Origin: Anaeromassilibacillus sp. An250
Lineage (GTDB): Bacteria > Bacillota > Clostridia > Oscillospirales > Acutalibacteraceae
Length of the DNA: 64,000 bases
NCBI RefSeq assembly: GCF_002159845.1
Contig: NZ_NFJK01000002.1
Location: forward strand, 186,001-250,000
Reading direction: 5' to 3'
The position numbers were made by a program, and so were the translations under genes. Below the pieces are notes generated by a model that did no database searches, was not told the origin of the DNA, and saw only the letters and a program-made list of their open reading frames with translations. Below, one piece after another: positions 1 to 8,626 of the stretch. Numbering within the stretch: position 1 is the stretch's first letter; each line of letters starts with the position of its first letter.

Positions 1-1
1 G

Positions 2-565
2 GAGATGGTGGCGGAACTGGTGCAATACATCGGGGATAGCACGCTCACCCAGCACGAGGCCGAAGCGCTTTTGGCGGGAATTATGCTGGATACAAAGAGC
101 TTTGTGCTCAAGACGGGCGTGCGGACCTTTGAGGCGGCCGCCTACCTGCGCCGCCGTGGAGCCGATACGGTGGAGGTCAAGCGCATGTTTGCCGATTCCA
201 TCGACAGCTATAAGGCGAAGTATAAAATTGTCTCCGGGGCCGAGATTCAACAGAACTGCGCCATCGCCTGCGCCGATAAGGAATTCCCGGACATCCGGGT
301 CGTCTCCTCGCAGGCGGCGGACGAGCTGCTTTCCATCCGGGGCGTTAAGGCGTCCTTTGTCATCTACCCAACGGGGAATGTGATGAATATTTCCGCGCGC
401 TCCCTGGGGGACATCAACGTCCAGCTGGTGATGGAGGTGTTGGGGGGCGGAGGCCATCTCACGATGGCGGCAACCCAGCTTCCCAATTTGACCATTGAAC
501 AGGCAAGGACTAAGCTGGTGGCAGCGATCAAAGAAAAAGCGCAGCTCCCGGCTGGGCAGAAATAA
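2..565 (+). CDS. gdpP: C-terminal part of GdpP-type cyclic-di-AMP phosphodiesterase (5' truncated by window edge)
   Basis: Only the last 187 residues are visible; the frame is open at the left edge. The visible part is the end of a DHH domain followed by a DHHA1 domain, whose glycine-rich GGGGH motif lies about 40 residues before the end. In Firmicutes this combination directly upstream of rplI and dnaB belongs to GdpP (YybT), a membrane-anchored enzyme that hydrolyses cyclic di-AMP. The expected N-terminal membrane segments, PAS-like and degenerate GGDEF domains would lie upstream and cannot be checked. The assignment rests on the DHHA1 motif plus the gdpP-rplI-dnaB order; a free NrnA-like DHH enzyme is less likely. 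Confidence 0.85.
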   Translation, partial: EMVAELVQYIGDSTLTQHEAEALLAGIMLDTKSFVLKTGVRTFEAAAYLRRRGADTVEVKRMFADSIDSYKAKYKIVSGAEIQQNCAIACADKEFPDIRVVSSQAADELLSIRGVKASFVIYPTGNVMNISARSLGDINVQLVMEVLGGGGHLTMAATQLPNLTIEQARTKLVAAIKEKAQLPAGQK

Positions 566-580
566 AGGGTTTTTTGCATC

Positions 581-670
581 GGAATCACGGAGAAAGACAG
601 GGCGTTTCCTGCCTTTCTCCGTGGTTCCGGTCCGTCTCTGGTTTCCATCAGGGACTGGAACAGTTTTTTT
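581..670 (+). promoter_or_regulatory. Two hairpins in the gdpP-rplI intergenic leader
   Basis: A long stem pairs 581-600 with 611-628 (GGAATCACGGAGAAAG against CTTTCTCCGTGGTTCC, one mismatch near the tip). A second, weaker stem, GTCTCTG 634-640 with CAGGGAC 649-655, is followed after 8 nt by a run of seven T at 664-670. The second could act as a leaky terminator or attenuator before rplI. The T-run lies just before the rplI ribosome-binding site. No sigma-A promoter stands out here, so rplI may depend on read-through. Confidence 0.45.
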
Positions 671-688
671 AAGATGGAGGGAACAATC

Positions 689-1138
689 ATGAAAGTCGTA
701 TTGCTTCAGGATATTAAGGGGACCGGTAAGAAAGGGGAGCTCGTCAGCGTTTCGGACGGCTATGCCCGCAACTTCCTGTTCCCGCGCAAGCTGGCGAAAG
801 AGGCCAATGCGCAGGCGATGAACGAATTGAAGAACGCAGAGGCTGCGAAGGCGCACAAGATCGAAGTGGAGAAGGCCAATGCGAAGGACGCCGCGGAAAA
901 GCTCGAGGGCAAGAGCATCAAGCTGTATGCCAAGGGCGGGCAGGGCGGCCGCCTGTTTGGGTCCGTCACGGCGAAGGAGATCGCAGAGGAGATCAAGAAG
1001 GTCTATCACATCGACATCGACAAGCGCAAGATCGAAATCGACGGCGATATTAAAGCGTTCGGCACATATGAATGCCAGATCAAGCTCTATACAGGGATCA
1101 GCGCGAAGATTTATGCGGTGGTTTCCGAAGCGGAGTAA
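689..1138 (+). CDS. rplI: 50S ribosomal protein L9
   Basis: The 149-residue protein begins [16 protein letters not shown] and contains the L9 N-terminal signature ([20 protein letters not shown]), the charged connecting helix (about 45-75) and the C-terminal rRNA-binding domain (GGRLFGSVT around 88-96). L9 binds 23S rRNA domain V and bridges the base of the L1 stalk. The start at 689 is chosen over an in-frame ATG at 674 because the GGAGGG at 676-681 fits 689 and L9 proteins begin this way. It sits between gdpP and dnaB, the usual Firmicutes order. Confidence 0.97.
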   Translation: MKVVLLQDIKGTGKKGELVSVSDGYARNFLFPRKLAKEANAQAMNELKNAEAAKAHKIEVEKANAKDAAEKLEGKSIKLYAKGGQGGRLFGSVTAKEIAEEIKKVYHIDIDKRKIEIDGDIKAFGTYECQIKLYTGISAKIYAVVSEAE

Positions 1139-1179
1139 TTTTGGATTTTGCATATCAGAAGTAAGGAGGAGGTTCCGGG

Positions 1180-2550
1180 ATGGACAATCTTTCAACGGGC
1201 TATAGCGCTTTGAATTTGCCGTTCAGCCCGGAGGCCGAGCAGTCCGTGCTGGGCGCGATCCTGCTGGATTCCTCCTGCCTGGACCGCGTGGCGGAGATTT
1301 TGCCGCGGCCCGATTACTTTTACCAGACGAATAACGGCCTGATCTACGGCGCGATGCTGGATATGTTTACCCTGGGCAAGCCGGTGGACTTTGTCACGGT
1401 CCTGGAGAAGCTCAAAGAGAGCCGGGAGTTTGACGAGGCGAGCGGGAAGACGTATCTGCTGCAATTGGCGCAGATCGTGCCGTCCATCAGCAATGTGGAG
1501 TCGTACGCCCGGATTGTCCGGGACAAGTACGACATCCGCACGCTGATTACCACCGCGCGGGAGATCATGGAAGAGGCAGCGGACGGGACGGCGGATGCAG
1601 CGACCCTGTTGGATTCCGCGGAGCAACGCATCTTCGACATCCGGCGCGGGAAGAATATGCAGGGGTTGCAGCGGATTGACGAGATCATCATCCAGACGCT
1701 CGACCGGCTGGATCTGCTCAATTCGCCGGACAGTGACCAATATAAGGGCGTGCCCACCGGCATCAAGGAGCTGGACGACACCATCACGGGGCTGAACCGT
1801 TCGGATTTGATCCTCTTGGCGGCCCGCCCCGGCATGGGCAAGACGAGCTTTGCGCTGAACATCGCACGCCATGCGGCGGTCAAGGCGGACAAGCGCGTCG
1901 CCTTTTTTTCATTGGAAATGACCAAGGAGCAGCTGGTTTCGCGCCTGCTCTCCACGGAGGCCCTGGTGGGCGGCACCAAATTGCGCACCGGCAAGCTCAC
2001 GGAGGAGGAATGGGTCCGCTTGATCGAGGGCGGCGACATCCTCTCGAAAACGCAGATGTATTTTGACGACAGCTCCGGCATCACGGTCCCGGAGATGAAG
2101 GCAAAGCTGCGCCGCCTCAAGGACGTGGACCTCGTGGTGATCGACTATTTGCAGCTGATGTCCGGTTCCACCAAGCGCAGCGGGGACGGAAACCGTGTGC
2201 AGGAGATTTCCGAGATCACGCGAAATTTGAAGATCATGGCAAAGGAACTCAACGTCCCGGTGCTGACGCTGTCCCAGCTCTCCCGTGCGAGCGAACAGCG
2301 CACCACGCACCGTCCCATGCTCTCAGACCTGCGCGATTCCGGTTCCATCGAACAGGATGCGGACATCGTCCTGTTTTTGTACCGCGAAGATTACTATGCC
2401 TCTGCGGATGCGCCGGGCGAATCGGAGGACCGCAACAGCGGCGAGTGTATTGTTGCAAAGAACCGCCATGGCGAGACAAAGACGGTCCCGCTGCATTGGC
2501 AGGGTGAATTTATGCGTTTTACCGCCCAGGAGGTGCTGCGTCATGAATGA
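1180..2550 (+). CDS. dnaB: Replicative DNA helicase DnaB
   Basis: The 456-residue protein has the N-terminal DnaB domain (about 10-115), the linker helix and the RecA-like C-terminal ATPase. Walker A reads GMGKTS at about 218-223, Walker B is the VVIDYLQLM stretch, and the LRDSGSIEQDAD motif of the family is present. The hexamer unwinds DNA 5' to 3' ahead of the replication fork and recruits primase. The ribosome-binding site is AAGGAGGAGG just upstream. The 3' end overlaps tilS by 8 bp, so the two are probably translationally coupled. Length is normal and no intein is present. Confidence 0.97.
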   Translation: MDNLSTGYSALNLPFSPEAEQSVLGAILLDSSCLDRVAEILPRPDYFYQTNNGLIYGAMLDMFTLGKPVDFVTVLEKLKESREFDEASGKTYLLQLAQIVPSISNVESYARIVRDKYDIRTLITTAREIMEEAADGTADAATLLDSAEQRIFDIRRGKNMQGLQRIDEIIIQTLDRLDLLNSPDSDQYKGVPTGIKELDDTITGLNRSDLILLAARPGMGKTSFALNIARHAAVKADKRVAFFSLEMTKEQLVSRLLSTEALVGGTKLRTGKLTEEEWVRLIEGGDILSKTQMYFDDSSGITVPEMKAKLRRLKDVDLVVIDYLQLMSGSTKRSGDGNRVQEISEITRNLKIMAKELNVPVLTLSQLSRASEQRTTHRPMLSDLRDSGSIEQDADIVLFLYREDYYASADAPGESEDRNSGECIVAKNRHGETKTVPLHWQGEFMRFTAQEVLRHE

Positions 2551-3937
2551 GGAGATGCAGCAGATCCTAGGCCAAATCAAAGGGGTAATCGCCGAGTTTG
2601 GCCTTTTCCCACCGCAGGGCAGGGTGATTGTCGGCCTGTCCGGTGGGGCCGACTCGATGGCGCTTACCCATTTTCTCGTTTATCACACCGATTTGCAGGT
2701 GTTGGCGGCCCATGTCAACCACGGCTTGCGCGGGAGCGCGGCCGATCAGGACGAAGAGGTGGTCCGGCGCTGGTGCGAAGAAAGCGGAATCCCTCTGCGC
2801 GTCCTGCATGCGGATGTAAAGCAGCAGGCGCGGGAGCGCAATCTCGGCCTTGAGGAATGCGGGCGCGAGGTGCGGTATGCCTTCTTTCAGGAGCTGGCGG
2901 ACCGCGAGACGGACCGCATCGCCACAGCGCACACCCTTTCGGACCAGGTGGAGACCGTGCTGCTGCATCTGACGCGCGGCGCGGGGCTGCGCGGGCTGTG
3001 TGGAATCCCGCCGGTGCGGGGGATGATTGTGCGCCCGTTTTTGCGCATCACGCGGGAACAGGTGGAGGCGTATTGCCGGTTTTACCATCTGCCATACGTG
3101 ACGGATCAAACCAATGCCGACCGCGGGTTTGCCCGCAACCGGGTCCGGCTGGACGTGGTGCCCGCGCTCAAAGCGGTCAACCCGGCGTTGGAACGGGAGA
3201 TTGCGGGGATGACAGCGCGTCTTGCCCGCGACGAGGCCTATTTGCAGGAGGAGGCACAGCGGGCGGTCGAACAGGCAAAAACGCCAAACGGCTATTCCCG
3301 CACGGAACTTGCGGCGCTGCCCACGGCTATTTTGGTCCGGGCGCTGGAGCGAATCCTCCGGCGTGCGGGAGGCGCCCAGCCGGAGGCAATTCATCTGGAA
3401 CAGGCGGCGGCGATGGTCCGCGCGGGGCGCGGCAGCCTGAGCGCGCCGGGTGGAATACAACTCGCTGTGCAGGGCAATACTCTCTTTGTGGCGCAGAAGC
3501 CGCTTCCCCCTTGGAGTCTGCCCGTCACAGGGGAAACGACCCGCCTGCCGGACGGCCGGATGGCCGCTTTAAGGAAAATCCACAAGAAAGACCTGGAGAA
3601 CCAAAATAAATTTAAAAATTTGTTATTTCATAATTGCATCAACTATGATACAATTACATCTAAACTGTTCTTTCGAAACCGCCGGGAGGGAGATTGCTTC
3701 CGTCCGGCGAAGCGCGGCGTTTCGAAATCGTTAAAAAAGCTGTTTAATGAGGCTAAAATAGAGCCTCTGCTGCGGGATCGCATCCTCCTATTGGAGGATG
3801 GGAAGGAAATTCTATGGATGGAGGGCTTTGGTCCGTCGGAGCGTGCCCGTGTGCCAAAGGATGCGGAGCAGATGCTTCTGATTACCGTATGGGAGCCGGA
3901 GGAAGCAGCGGATCAACGTGTTTCAGACAATTCATGA
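2543..3937 (+). CDS. tilS: tRNA(Ile)-lysidine synthase TilS
   Basis: The 464-residue protein carries the N-type PP-loop SGGADS at about 33-38, followed by the VNHGLRG and HTLSDQVETVLLHLTRG motifs of TilS, and a C-terminal TilS domain (about 375-460). It ligates lysine to C34 of tRNA-Ile(CAU) so that the tRNA reads AUA. The start at 2543 (MNEEMQQ) lies inside the end of dnaB; the frame is open further upstream, but that part is out-of-phase dnaB sequence. The region 3590-3760 is noticeably AT-rich compared with the rest but stays in frame and encodes the normal linker to the C-terminal domain. hpt follows after 19 bp, as in many Firmicutes. Confidence 0.95.
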   Translation: MNEEMQQILGQIKGVIAEFGLFPPQGRVIVGLSGGADSMALTHFLVYHTDLQVLAAHVNHGLRGSAADQDEEVVRRWCEESGIPLRVLHADVKQQARERNLGLEECGREVRYAFFQELADRETDRIATAHTLSDQVETVLLHLTRGAGLRGLCGIPPVRGMIVRPFLRITREQVEAYCRFYHLPYVTDQTNADRGFARNRVRLDVVPALKAVNPALEREIAGMTARLARDEAYLQEEAQRAVEQAKTPNGYSRTELAALPTAILVRALERILRRAGGAQPEAIHLEQAAAMVRAGRGSLSAPGGIQLAVQGNTLFVAQKPLPPWSLPVTGETTRLPDGRMAALRKIHKKDLENQNKFKNLLFHNCINYDTITSKLFFRNRREGDCFRPAKRGVSKSLKKLFNEAKIEPLLRDRILLLEDGKEILWMEGFGPSERARVPKDAEQMLLITVWEPEEAADQRVSDNS

Positions 3938-3956
3938 GGAAAGGAACGGGCAGAAC

Positions 3957-4496
3957 ATGTTAAACGACATCAAAGAGGTGCTTTTTAGCGAAGAATATCT
4001 GGCCAACATTGTCCAGCGGATGGGGAAACAAATCAGCGAGGATTATAAGGACAAGAATCTGCTGATGGTGAGCGTCCTGAAGGGGTCCGTCGTCTTTATG
4101 GCGGATCTGATGCGGGCCATTTCCGTTCCCTGCCGGGTGGATTTTATGTCGGTGTCCAGCTACGGTTCGGGCGTGAAAACCTCCGGCGTCGTCAAGATTG
4201 TCAAAGATCTGGACATTCCGCTGGCTGGCTACGACCTGTTGGTGGTGGAAGACATCCTGGACAGCGGCATGACGCTGAGCTACATACTGGAGCTCCTGCA
4301 ATCCCGTGGTCCCCGGAGCATCCGGCTGTGCACGCTGTTCGATAAGCCGGAGCGTCGCACCGTAGACATAACCGCAGATTATGTTGGCACAACGGTCCCG
4401 GACGCCTTTATTGTGGGCTACGGGCTGGATTACGATGAGAAATATAGGAATCTTCCCTTTGTGGGCATTTTAAAGCCGGAGGTGTACGGCGGCTGA
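3957..4496 (+). CDS. hpt: Hypoxanthine phosphoribosyltransferase
   Basis: The 179-residue type I phosphoribosyltransferase has the PRPP-binding loop VVEDILDSGMTL (about 95-107), the SVLKGSVVFMADL loop near residue 35 and the C-terminal DEKYRNLPF motif typical of HPRT. It converts hypoxanthine (and guanine) with PRPP to IMP (GMP) in purine salvage. The start at 3957 (MLNDIKEVL) is preferred over an upstream in-frame codon at 3918 that overlaps tilS, because AGGAAAGG at 3937-3944 precedes it. The order tilS-hpt-ftsH is the conserved Firmicutes arrangement. Confidence 0.95.
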   Translation: MLNDIKEVLFSEEYLANIVQRMGKQISEDYKDKNLLMVSVLKGSVVFMADLMRAISVPCRVDFMSVSSYGSGVKTSGVVKIVKDLDIPLAGYDLLVVEDILDSGMTLSYILELLQSRGPRSIRLCTLFDKPERRTVDITADYVGTTVPDAFIVGYGLDYDEKYRNLPFVGILKPEVYGG

Positions 4497-4523
4497 CCGT
4501 CCCTCTGTGAAGGAGTGGATAAC

Positions 4524-6455
4524 TTGGACAATAGAGACAAAATGAAACGTCTGCTGATCTATCTCGGCATTCCGATTGCGCTGTTTTTGGTGATCGGCCT
4601 GTTGTTTAGCAGCCGCCCCACCGAGAAGAGCTATGTCTATTCGGACATCGTGAATTACTTTGAAGATCAGCAGGTCACGGCTTTCTCGATCAATATGGGC
4701 ACGGGCGAGATGCGCCTCCAGCTCAACGACGAGAGCAAGACGATCATCAACTATACGGCGCCGAATTCGACCTATCTGTTGCAGGAGATTCAGCCCTATG
4801 TGGATGAATACAACGCCAACCATCCGGGCAATGCGCGCATGCAGCGCGACATCCAGCGCGCTCCCGAGACCTCCTGGCTGGTGAGCATGCTGCCCATGCT
4901 GATCGTGCTGGGGTTGGGCGTTTTCCTGTGGTGGTTTATGATGAAACGTCTGAATTCCACCATGGGGGATGCCGGCAAGCAGATGAACTTCGGCAAGGCC
5001 AAGATTAAGCAGATGGCCGACGAAAAGCGCAAGACGACCTTTGCCGATGTAGCCGGTGCGGACGAGGAAAAGGAGGAACTGCGCGAGATCGTAGAATTCC
5101 TCAAGAATCCGAAGAAGTACAACGAGCTCGGCGCGCGCATCCCCAAGGGCGTTCTGTTGGTGGGCCCTCCGGGAACCGGTAAAACGTTGCTGGCCCGTGC
5201 AGTCGCAGGCGAGGCGGGCGTGCCGTTTTTCTCCATTTCGGGTTCCGACTTTGTGGAGATGTTTGTCGGTGTTGGCGCCTCCCGTGTGCGCGACCTGTTC
5301 GAACAGGCGAAGAAGAATTCCCCCTGCATCATCTTTATCGATGAGATCGACGCGGTGGGCCGTCAGCGCGGCGCAGGTCTGGGCGGCGGCCATGATGAGC
5401 GCGAACAGACGTTGAACCAGCTCCTGGTGGAGATGGACGGCTTTGGCGCGAACGAAGGCGTGATTATGATCGCGGCCACGAACCGCCCGGACGTCTTGGA
5501 CCCGGCTTTGATGCGGCCCGGCCGTTTTGACCGCCAGGTGGTGGTGAGCTACCCGGACATCAAGGGGCGCGAGGAGATCCTCAAGGTCCATGCGCGCGGC
5601 AAGCCGCTTGCCCCGGATGTGAATCTCAAGACAATCGCAAAATCGACCGCTGGCTTTACCGGCGCCGATTTGGAAAACCTTCTGAACGAGGCCGCACTGT
5701 TGGCGGCACGCCGGAATTTGAAGGCGATCACCATGGCGGAAATCGAAGAGGCCACGATCAAGGTTGTGGTGGGCACGGAGAAGAAGAGCCACGTGATGAC
5801 GGACCGCGAAAAGAAGCTGACGGCATATCATGAGGCCGGCCATGCCGTGGCGACCTACTATTGCCCCACGCAGGACCCGGTGCATCAGATTTCGATTATC
5901 CCGCGCGGTATGGCGGGCGGTTATACCATGCATTTGCCGACGGAGGACCGCTCCTATCAGTCCCGCAAGGAGATGAAGGAGGACCTGGTGGTGCTTTTGG
6001 GCGGCCGTGTGGCCGAAGCCCTGACGTTGGACGACATCTCGACGGGCGCCTCCAACGACATCGAGCGCGCCACCAAGGTTGCACGCTCCATGGTGACCAA
6101 GTACGGCATGAGCGACAAGTTGGGACCGATCCAGTACGGTACGGACGACAGCGAACCGTTCCTCGGCCGGGACATGGGGCATATCCGCAATTATTCCGAG
6201 GAGACTGCCTCCGCGATCGACAACGAGATCAAGATGTTGGTGGAGGATGCATATCACAAGACGGAACGCATCCTGACCGAGCATATGGATCAACTGCAGA
6301 AGGTGGCCGAATTCCTTTTCCACAACGAAAAGATGAGCGGCGAGGAATTCCGCGCCGTGATGGAAGGGACCTATCAGCCTCCGGAGGAAAAGCCCCAGGA
6401 GGAAAAGCCGCAGTCCGATTCGTTCGTCAGCGATTTCGATACAGAGAAACATTGA
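4524..6455 (+). CDS. ftsH: ATP-dependent zinc metalloprotease FtsH
   Basis: This membrane AAA+ protease of about 643 residues degrades misfolded and regulatory proteins at the inner face of the membrane. Two membrane segments (about 8-27 and 113-135) flank the extracytoplasmic domain. The AAA module has Walker A GPPGTGKT (about 213-220), Walker B FIDEID and the second-region-of-homology sequence [20 protein letters not shown]. The zinc site is HEAGH at 436-440. The start is taken as TTG 4524 because GAAGGAG (4509-4515) lies 8 nt upstream; the in-frame GTG at 4515 overlaps that site. The C-terminal tail is short and glutamate/proline-rich. A terminator follows. Confidence 0.96.
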   Translation: MDNRDKMKRLLIYLGIPIALFLVIGLLFSSRPTEKSYVYSDIVNYFEDQQVTAFSINMGTGEMRLQLNDESKTIINYTAPNSTYLLQEIQPYVDEYNANHPGNARMQRDIQRAPETSWLVSMLPMLIVLGLGVFLWWFMMKRLNSTMGDAGKQMNFGKAKIKQMADEKRKTTFADVAGADEEKEELREIVEFLKNPKKYNELGARIPKGVLLVGPPGTGKTLLARAVAGEAGVPFFSISGSDFVEMFVGVGASRVRDLFEQAKKNSPCIIFIDEIDAVGRQRGAGLGGGHDEREQTLNQLLVEMDGFGANEGVIMIAATNRPDVLDPALMRPGRFDRQVVVSYPDIKGREEILKVHARGKPLAPDVNLKTIAKSTAGFTGADLENLLNEAALLAARRNLKAITMAEIEEATIKVVVGTEKKSHVMTDREKKLTAYHEAGHAVATYYCPTQDPVHQISIIPRGMAGGYTMHLPTEDRSYQSRKEMKEDLVVLLGGRVAEALTLDDISTGASNDIERATKVARSMVTKYGMSDKLGPIQYGTDDSEPFLGRDMGHIRNYSEETASAIDNEIKMLVEDAYHKTERILTEHMDQLQKVAEFLFHNEKMSGEEFRAVMEGTYQPPEEKPQEEKPQSDSFVSDFDTEKH

Positions 6456-6486
6456 TTGTTGTTTATAAAATGTGTGTCAAAGGGGT

Positions 6487-6528
6487 CGCTGCCAATGCAG
6501 AAGTTGCATTGCGCAGCGTCCTTTTTTT
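6487..6528 (+). terminator. Rho-independent terminator of the hpt-ftsH operon
   Basis: The stem CGCTGCCAATGCA (6487-6499) pairs with TGCATTGCGCAGCG (6505-6518, one bulged C) and is followed by a T-run at 6522-6528. Confidence 0.85.
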
Positions 6529-6570
6529 GCCAGTCAGCGGCGGACAATTTTATTTGCAAATTGTATTGTT

Positions 6571-6599
6571 TTGACATATAATTACGTGTTGTATATGAT
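6571..6599 (+). promoter_or_regulatory. Sigma-A promoter of the topoisomerase operon
   Basis: TTGACA at 6571-6576 and TATGAT at 6594-6599 are separated by 17 bp. The start codon of the next gene lies 35 bp downstream of the -10 element. Confidence 0.85.
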
Positions 6600-6633
6600 T
6601 TGGACTTTTTGAGTGATTGAGGAGAGGGCAAAA

Positions 6634-8613
6634 ATGGCAAAAAAACCGGTTTACGGCAATGAGAGCATCTCCTCCCTGAAGGGGGCGGACCGGGTCCGCC
6701 GCCGTCCAGCCGTGATCTTTGGCTCGGACGGGATCGAGGGATGCGAGCATTCGATCTTTGAAATTTTATCCAACTCCATCGACGAAGCGCGCGAAGGCTA
6801 TGGCAAGGAGATCACCATCACACGCTTTGCCGACGATTCGGTGGAAGTGATTGACCGCGGGCGCGGCTGCCCGGTGGATTATAACCAGAAGGAGCAGCGC
6901 TACAACTGGGAGCTGGCCTTCTGCGAGCTGTATGCGGGCGGCAAATACAACAACGCCTCCGCAGAGAGCTATGAGTATTCCCTGGGGCTGAACGGCCTGG
7001 GCCTGTGCGCCACGCAGTATGCCTCCGAGTATATGGATGTGGAGGTGTGCCGCGACGGGTTCCGGTATACCCTGCATTTTGAGCGCGGCGAAAATGTGGG
7101 CGGCCTGCAAAAAGAACCGTACAGCGGAAAGGCAACCGGGACCAAGATTCGCTGGAAGCCCGATATCCAGGTCTTTACGGATATCCATATCCCTGTGGAG
7201 TACTATCTGGATACCATCAAGCGGCAGGCCATTGTCAACGACGGCATCAAATTTGTGTTCCGCAACCAGGTGAACGGCAAATTTGAGACCACGGAATTTT
7301 TGTACCAAAACGGCATTGTCGATCATGTGAAGGAAATGGTGGGGGAGGATGCGCTGACCTCGGTGCAGTTCTGGCAGACGGAGCGCAAGGTGCGCGACCG
7401 CGCCGACAAGCCGGAATACCGCACCAAGATCAATGTGGCGCTGGCCTTTTCCAACCGCAATAAACAGGTTGAATACTACCACAATTCCAGCTGGCTGGAG
7501 CACGGCGGCGCGCCGGACAAGGCGGTGCGCAATGCGTTTGTCTACCAGATCGACGCGTATTTGAAGCAGACGGGGAAATACAACAAGAACGAGAGCAAAA
7601 TTACCTTTGCCGATGTGGAGGACTGCCTGGTCCTGGTAATTTCCTCCTTCTCCAACCAGACCTCCTATGAGAACCAGACGAAGAAGGCCATCACCAACAA
7701 GGGCATCCAGGAGGCGATGACGGAGATGCTCCGCCATCAGCTGGAAATCTACTTTATTGAAAACCCGATGGAGGCGGACAAAATCGCCGCGCAGGTGCTC
7801 ATCAATAAGCGCAGCCGCGAAGATGCGGAAAAAACCCGCCTGAATATCAAGAAAAAGCTCACCAGCACCATGGACGTCACGAGCCGCGTGGCCAAATTTG
7901 TGGATTGCCGCAGCCGCGACGCGAGCGAGCGGGAAATTTTTATCGTGGAGGGCGATTCCGCCCTGGGCGCCTGCAAACAGGCGCGCGACCCGAATTTCCA
8001 GGCGATCATGCCGATCCGCGGCAAGATCTTGAACTGCCTCAAGGCCGATTACGATAAGATCTTTAAGAGCGAGGTCATCACGGACCTTTTGAAGGTCCTG
8101 GGGTGCGGCGTGGAGGTCAAAGCAAAGGCCAACAAGGAGCTTTCCACTTTTGACCTGTCGCTGCTGCGGTGGAACAAAGTCATCCTCTGCACGGACGCGG
8201 ACGTGGACGGCTTCCAGATCCGCACGCTGCTGCTGACCATGCTGTACCGGCTGACGCCGACCCTCATCAACGAGGGGAAGGTGTTCATCGCGGAGTCCCC
8301 GCTGTTTGAAATCACGACGAAAAATGAGACGTATTTCGCCTACACGGAGAAGGAAAAGGACGATTTCCTCAAGCAGCTGGAGGGGAAAAAGTACACCATC
8401 CAGCGCTCCAAGGGGTTGGGCGAGAATGAACCGGATATGATGAATTTGACCACGATGAACCCTGAGACACGCCGCCTGATTAAGGTCATGCCGGAGGACG
8501 CGGCGCGGACGGCGGAGATGTTTGACCTCCTTTTGGGGGACAATCTCTCCGGGCGGAAGGATTTCATCGCAGAGAATGGATACCGCTACATCGATACGGC
8601 GGACGTGAGCTAA
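6634..8613 (+). CDS. Divergent type IIA topoisomerase, ATPase subunit (GyrB/ParE-like)
   Basis: The 659-residue protein has a GHKL ATPase domain, a transducer domain, a TOPRIM domain (EGDSA at about 439, DADVDG at about 521) and the C-terminal SKGLGE motif. These are the parts of GyrB or ParE, the subunit that drives strand passage with ATP. Several signatures differ from the norm: the ATPase glycine loop reads LGLNGLG where GyrB/ParE usually has GGLHGVG, and DADVDG is followed by FQIRTLL rather than SHIRTLL. The start at 6634 (MAKKPVYG) is set by GAGGAGAGGG just upstream. It pairs with the next gene 13 bp away. It is probably a ParE-type second topoisomerase rather than the main gyrase, which is usually beside dnaA/recF. 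Confidence 0.85.
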   Translation: MAKKPVYGNESISSLKGADRVRRRPAVIFGSDGIEGCEHSIFEILSNSIDEAREGYGKEITITRFADDSVEVIDRGRGCPVDYNQKEQRYNWELAFCELYAGGKYNNASAESYEYSLGLNGLGLCATQYASEYMDVEVCRDGFRYTLHFERGENVGGLQKEPYSGKATGTKIRWKPDIQVFTDIHIPVEYYLDTIKRQAIVNDGIKFVFRNQVNGKFETTEFLYQNGIVDHVKEMVGEDALTSVQFWQTERKVRDRADKPEYRTKINVALAFSNRNKQVEYYHNSSWLEHGGAPDKAVRNAFVYQIDAYLKQTGKYNKNESKITFADVEDCLVLVISSFSNQTSYENQTKKAITNKGIQEAMTEMLRHQLEIYFIENPMEADKIAAQVLINKRSREDAEKTRLNIKKKLTSTMDVTSRVAKFVDCRSRDASEREIFIVEGDSALGACKQARDPNFQAIMPIRGKILNCLKADYDKIFKSEVITDLLKVLGCGVEVKAKANKELSTFDLSLLRWNKVILCTDADVDGFQIRTLLLTMLYRLTPTLINEGKVFIAESPLFEITTKNETYFAYTEKEKDDFLKQLEGKKYTIQRSKGLGENEPDMMNLTTMNPETRRLIKVMPEDAARTAEMFDLLLGDNLSGRKDFIAENGYRYIDTADVS

Positions 8614-8626
8614 GGAGGGGAAACAG

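Noticed and set aside
4470-6452. A long open frame of 660 codons on the minus strand opposite ftsH
   Set aside because: It has no ribosome-binding site or recognisable domain and is the antisense shadow of a GC-rich gene; similar long antisense frames occur opposite the topoisomerase genes (6766-8724, 9149-10927) and the SH3 protein (28387-29904).
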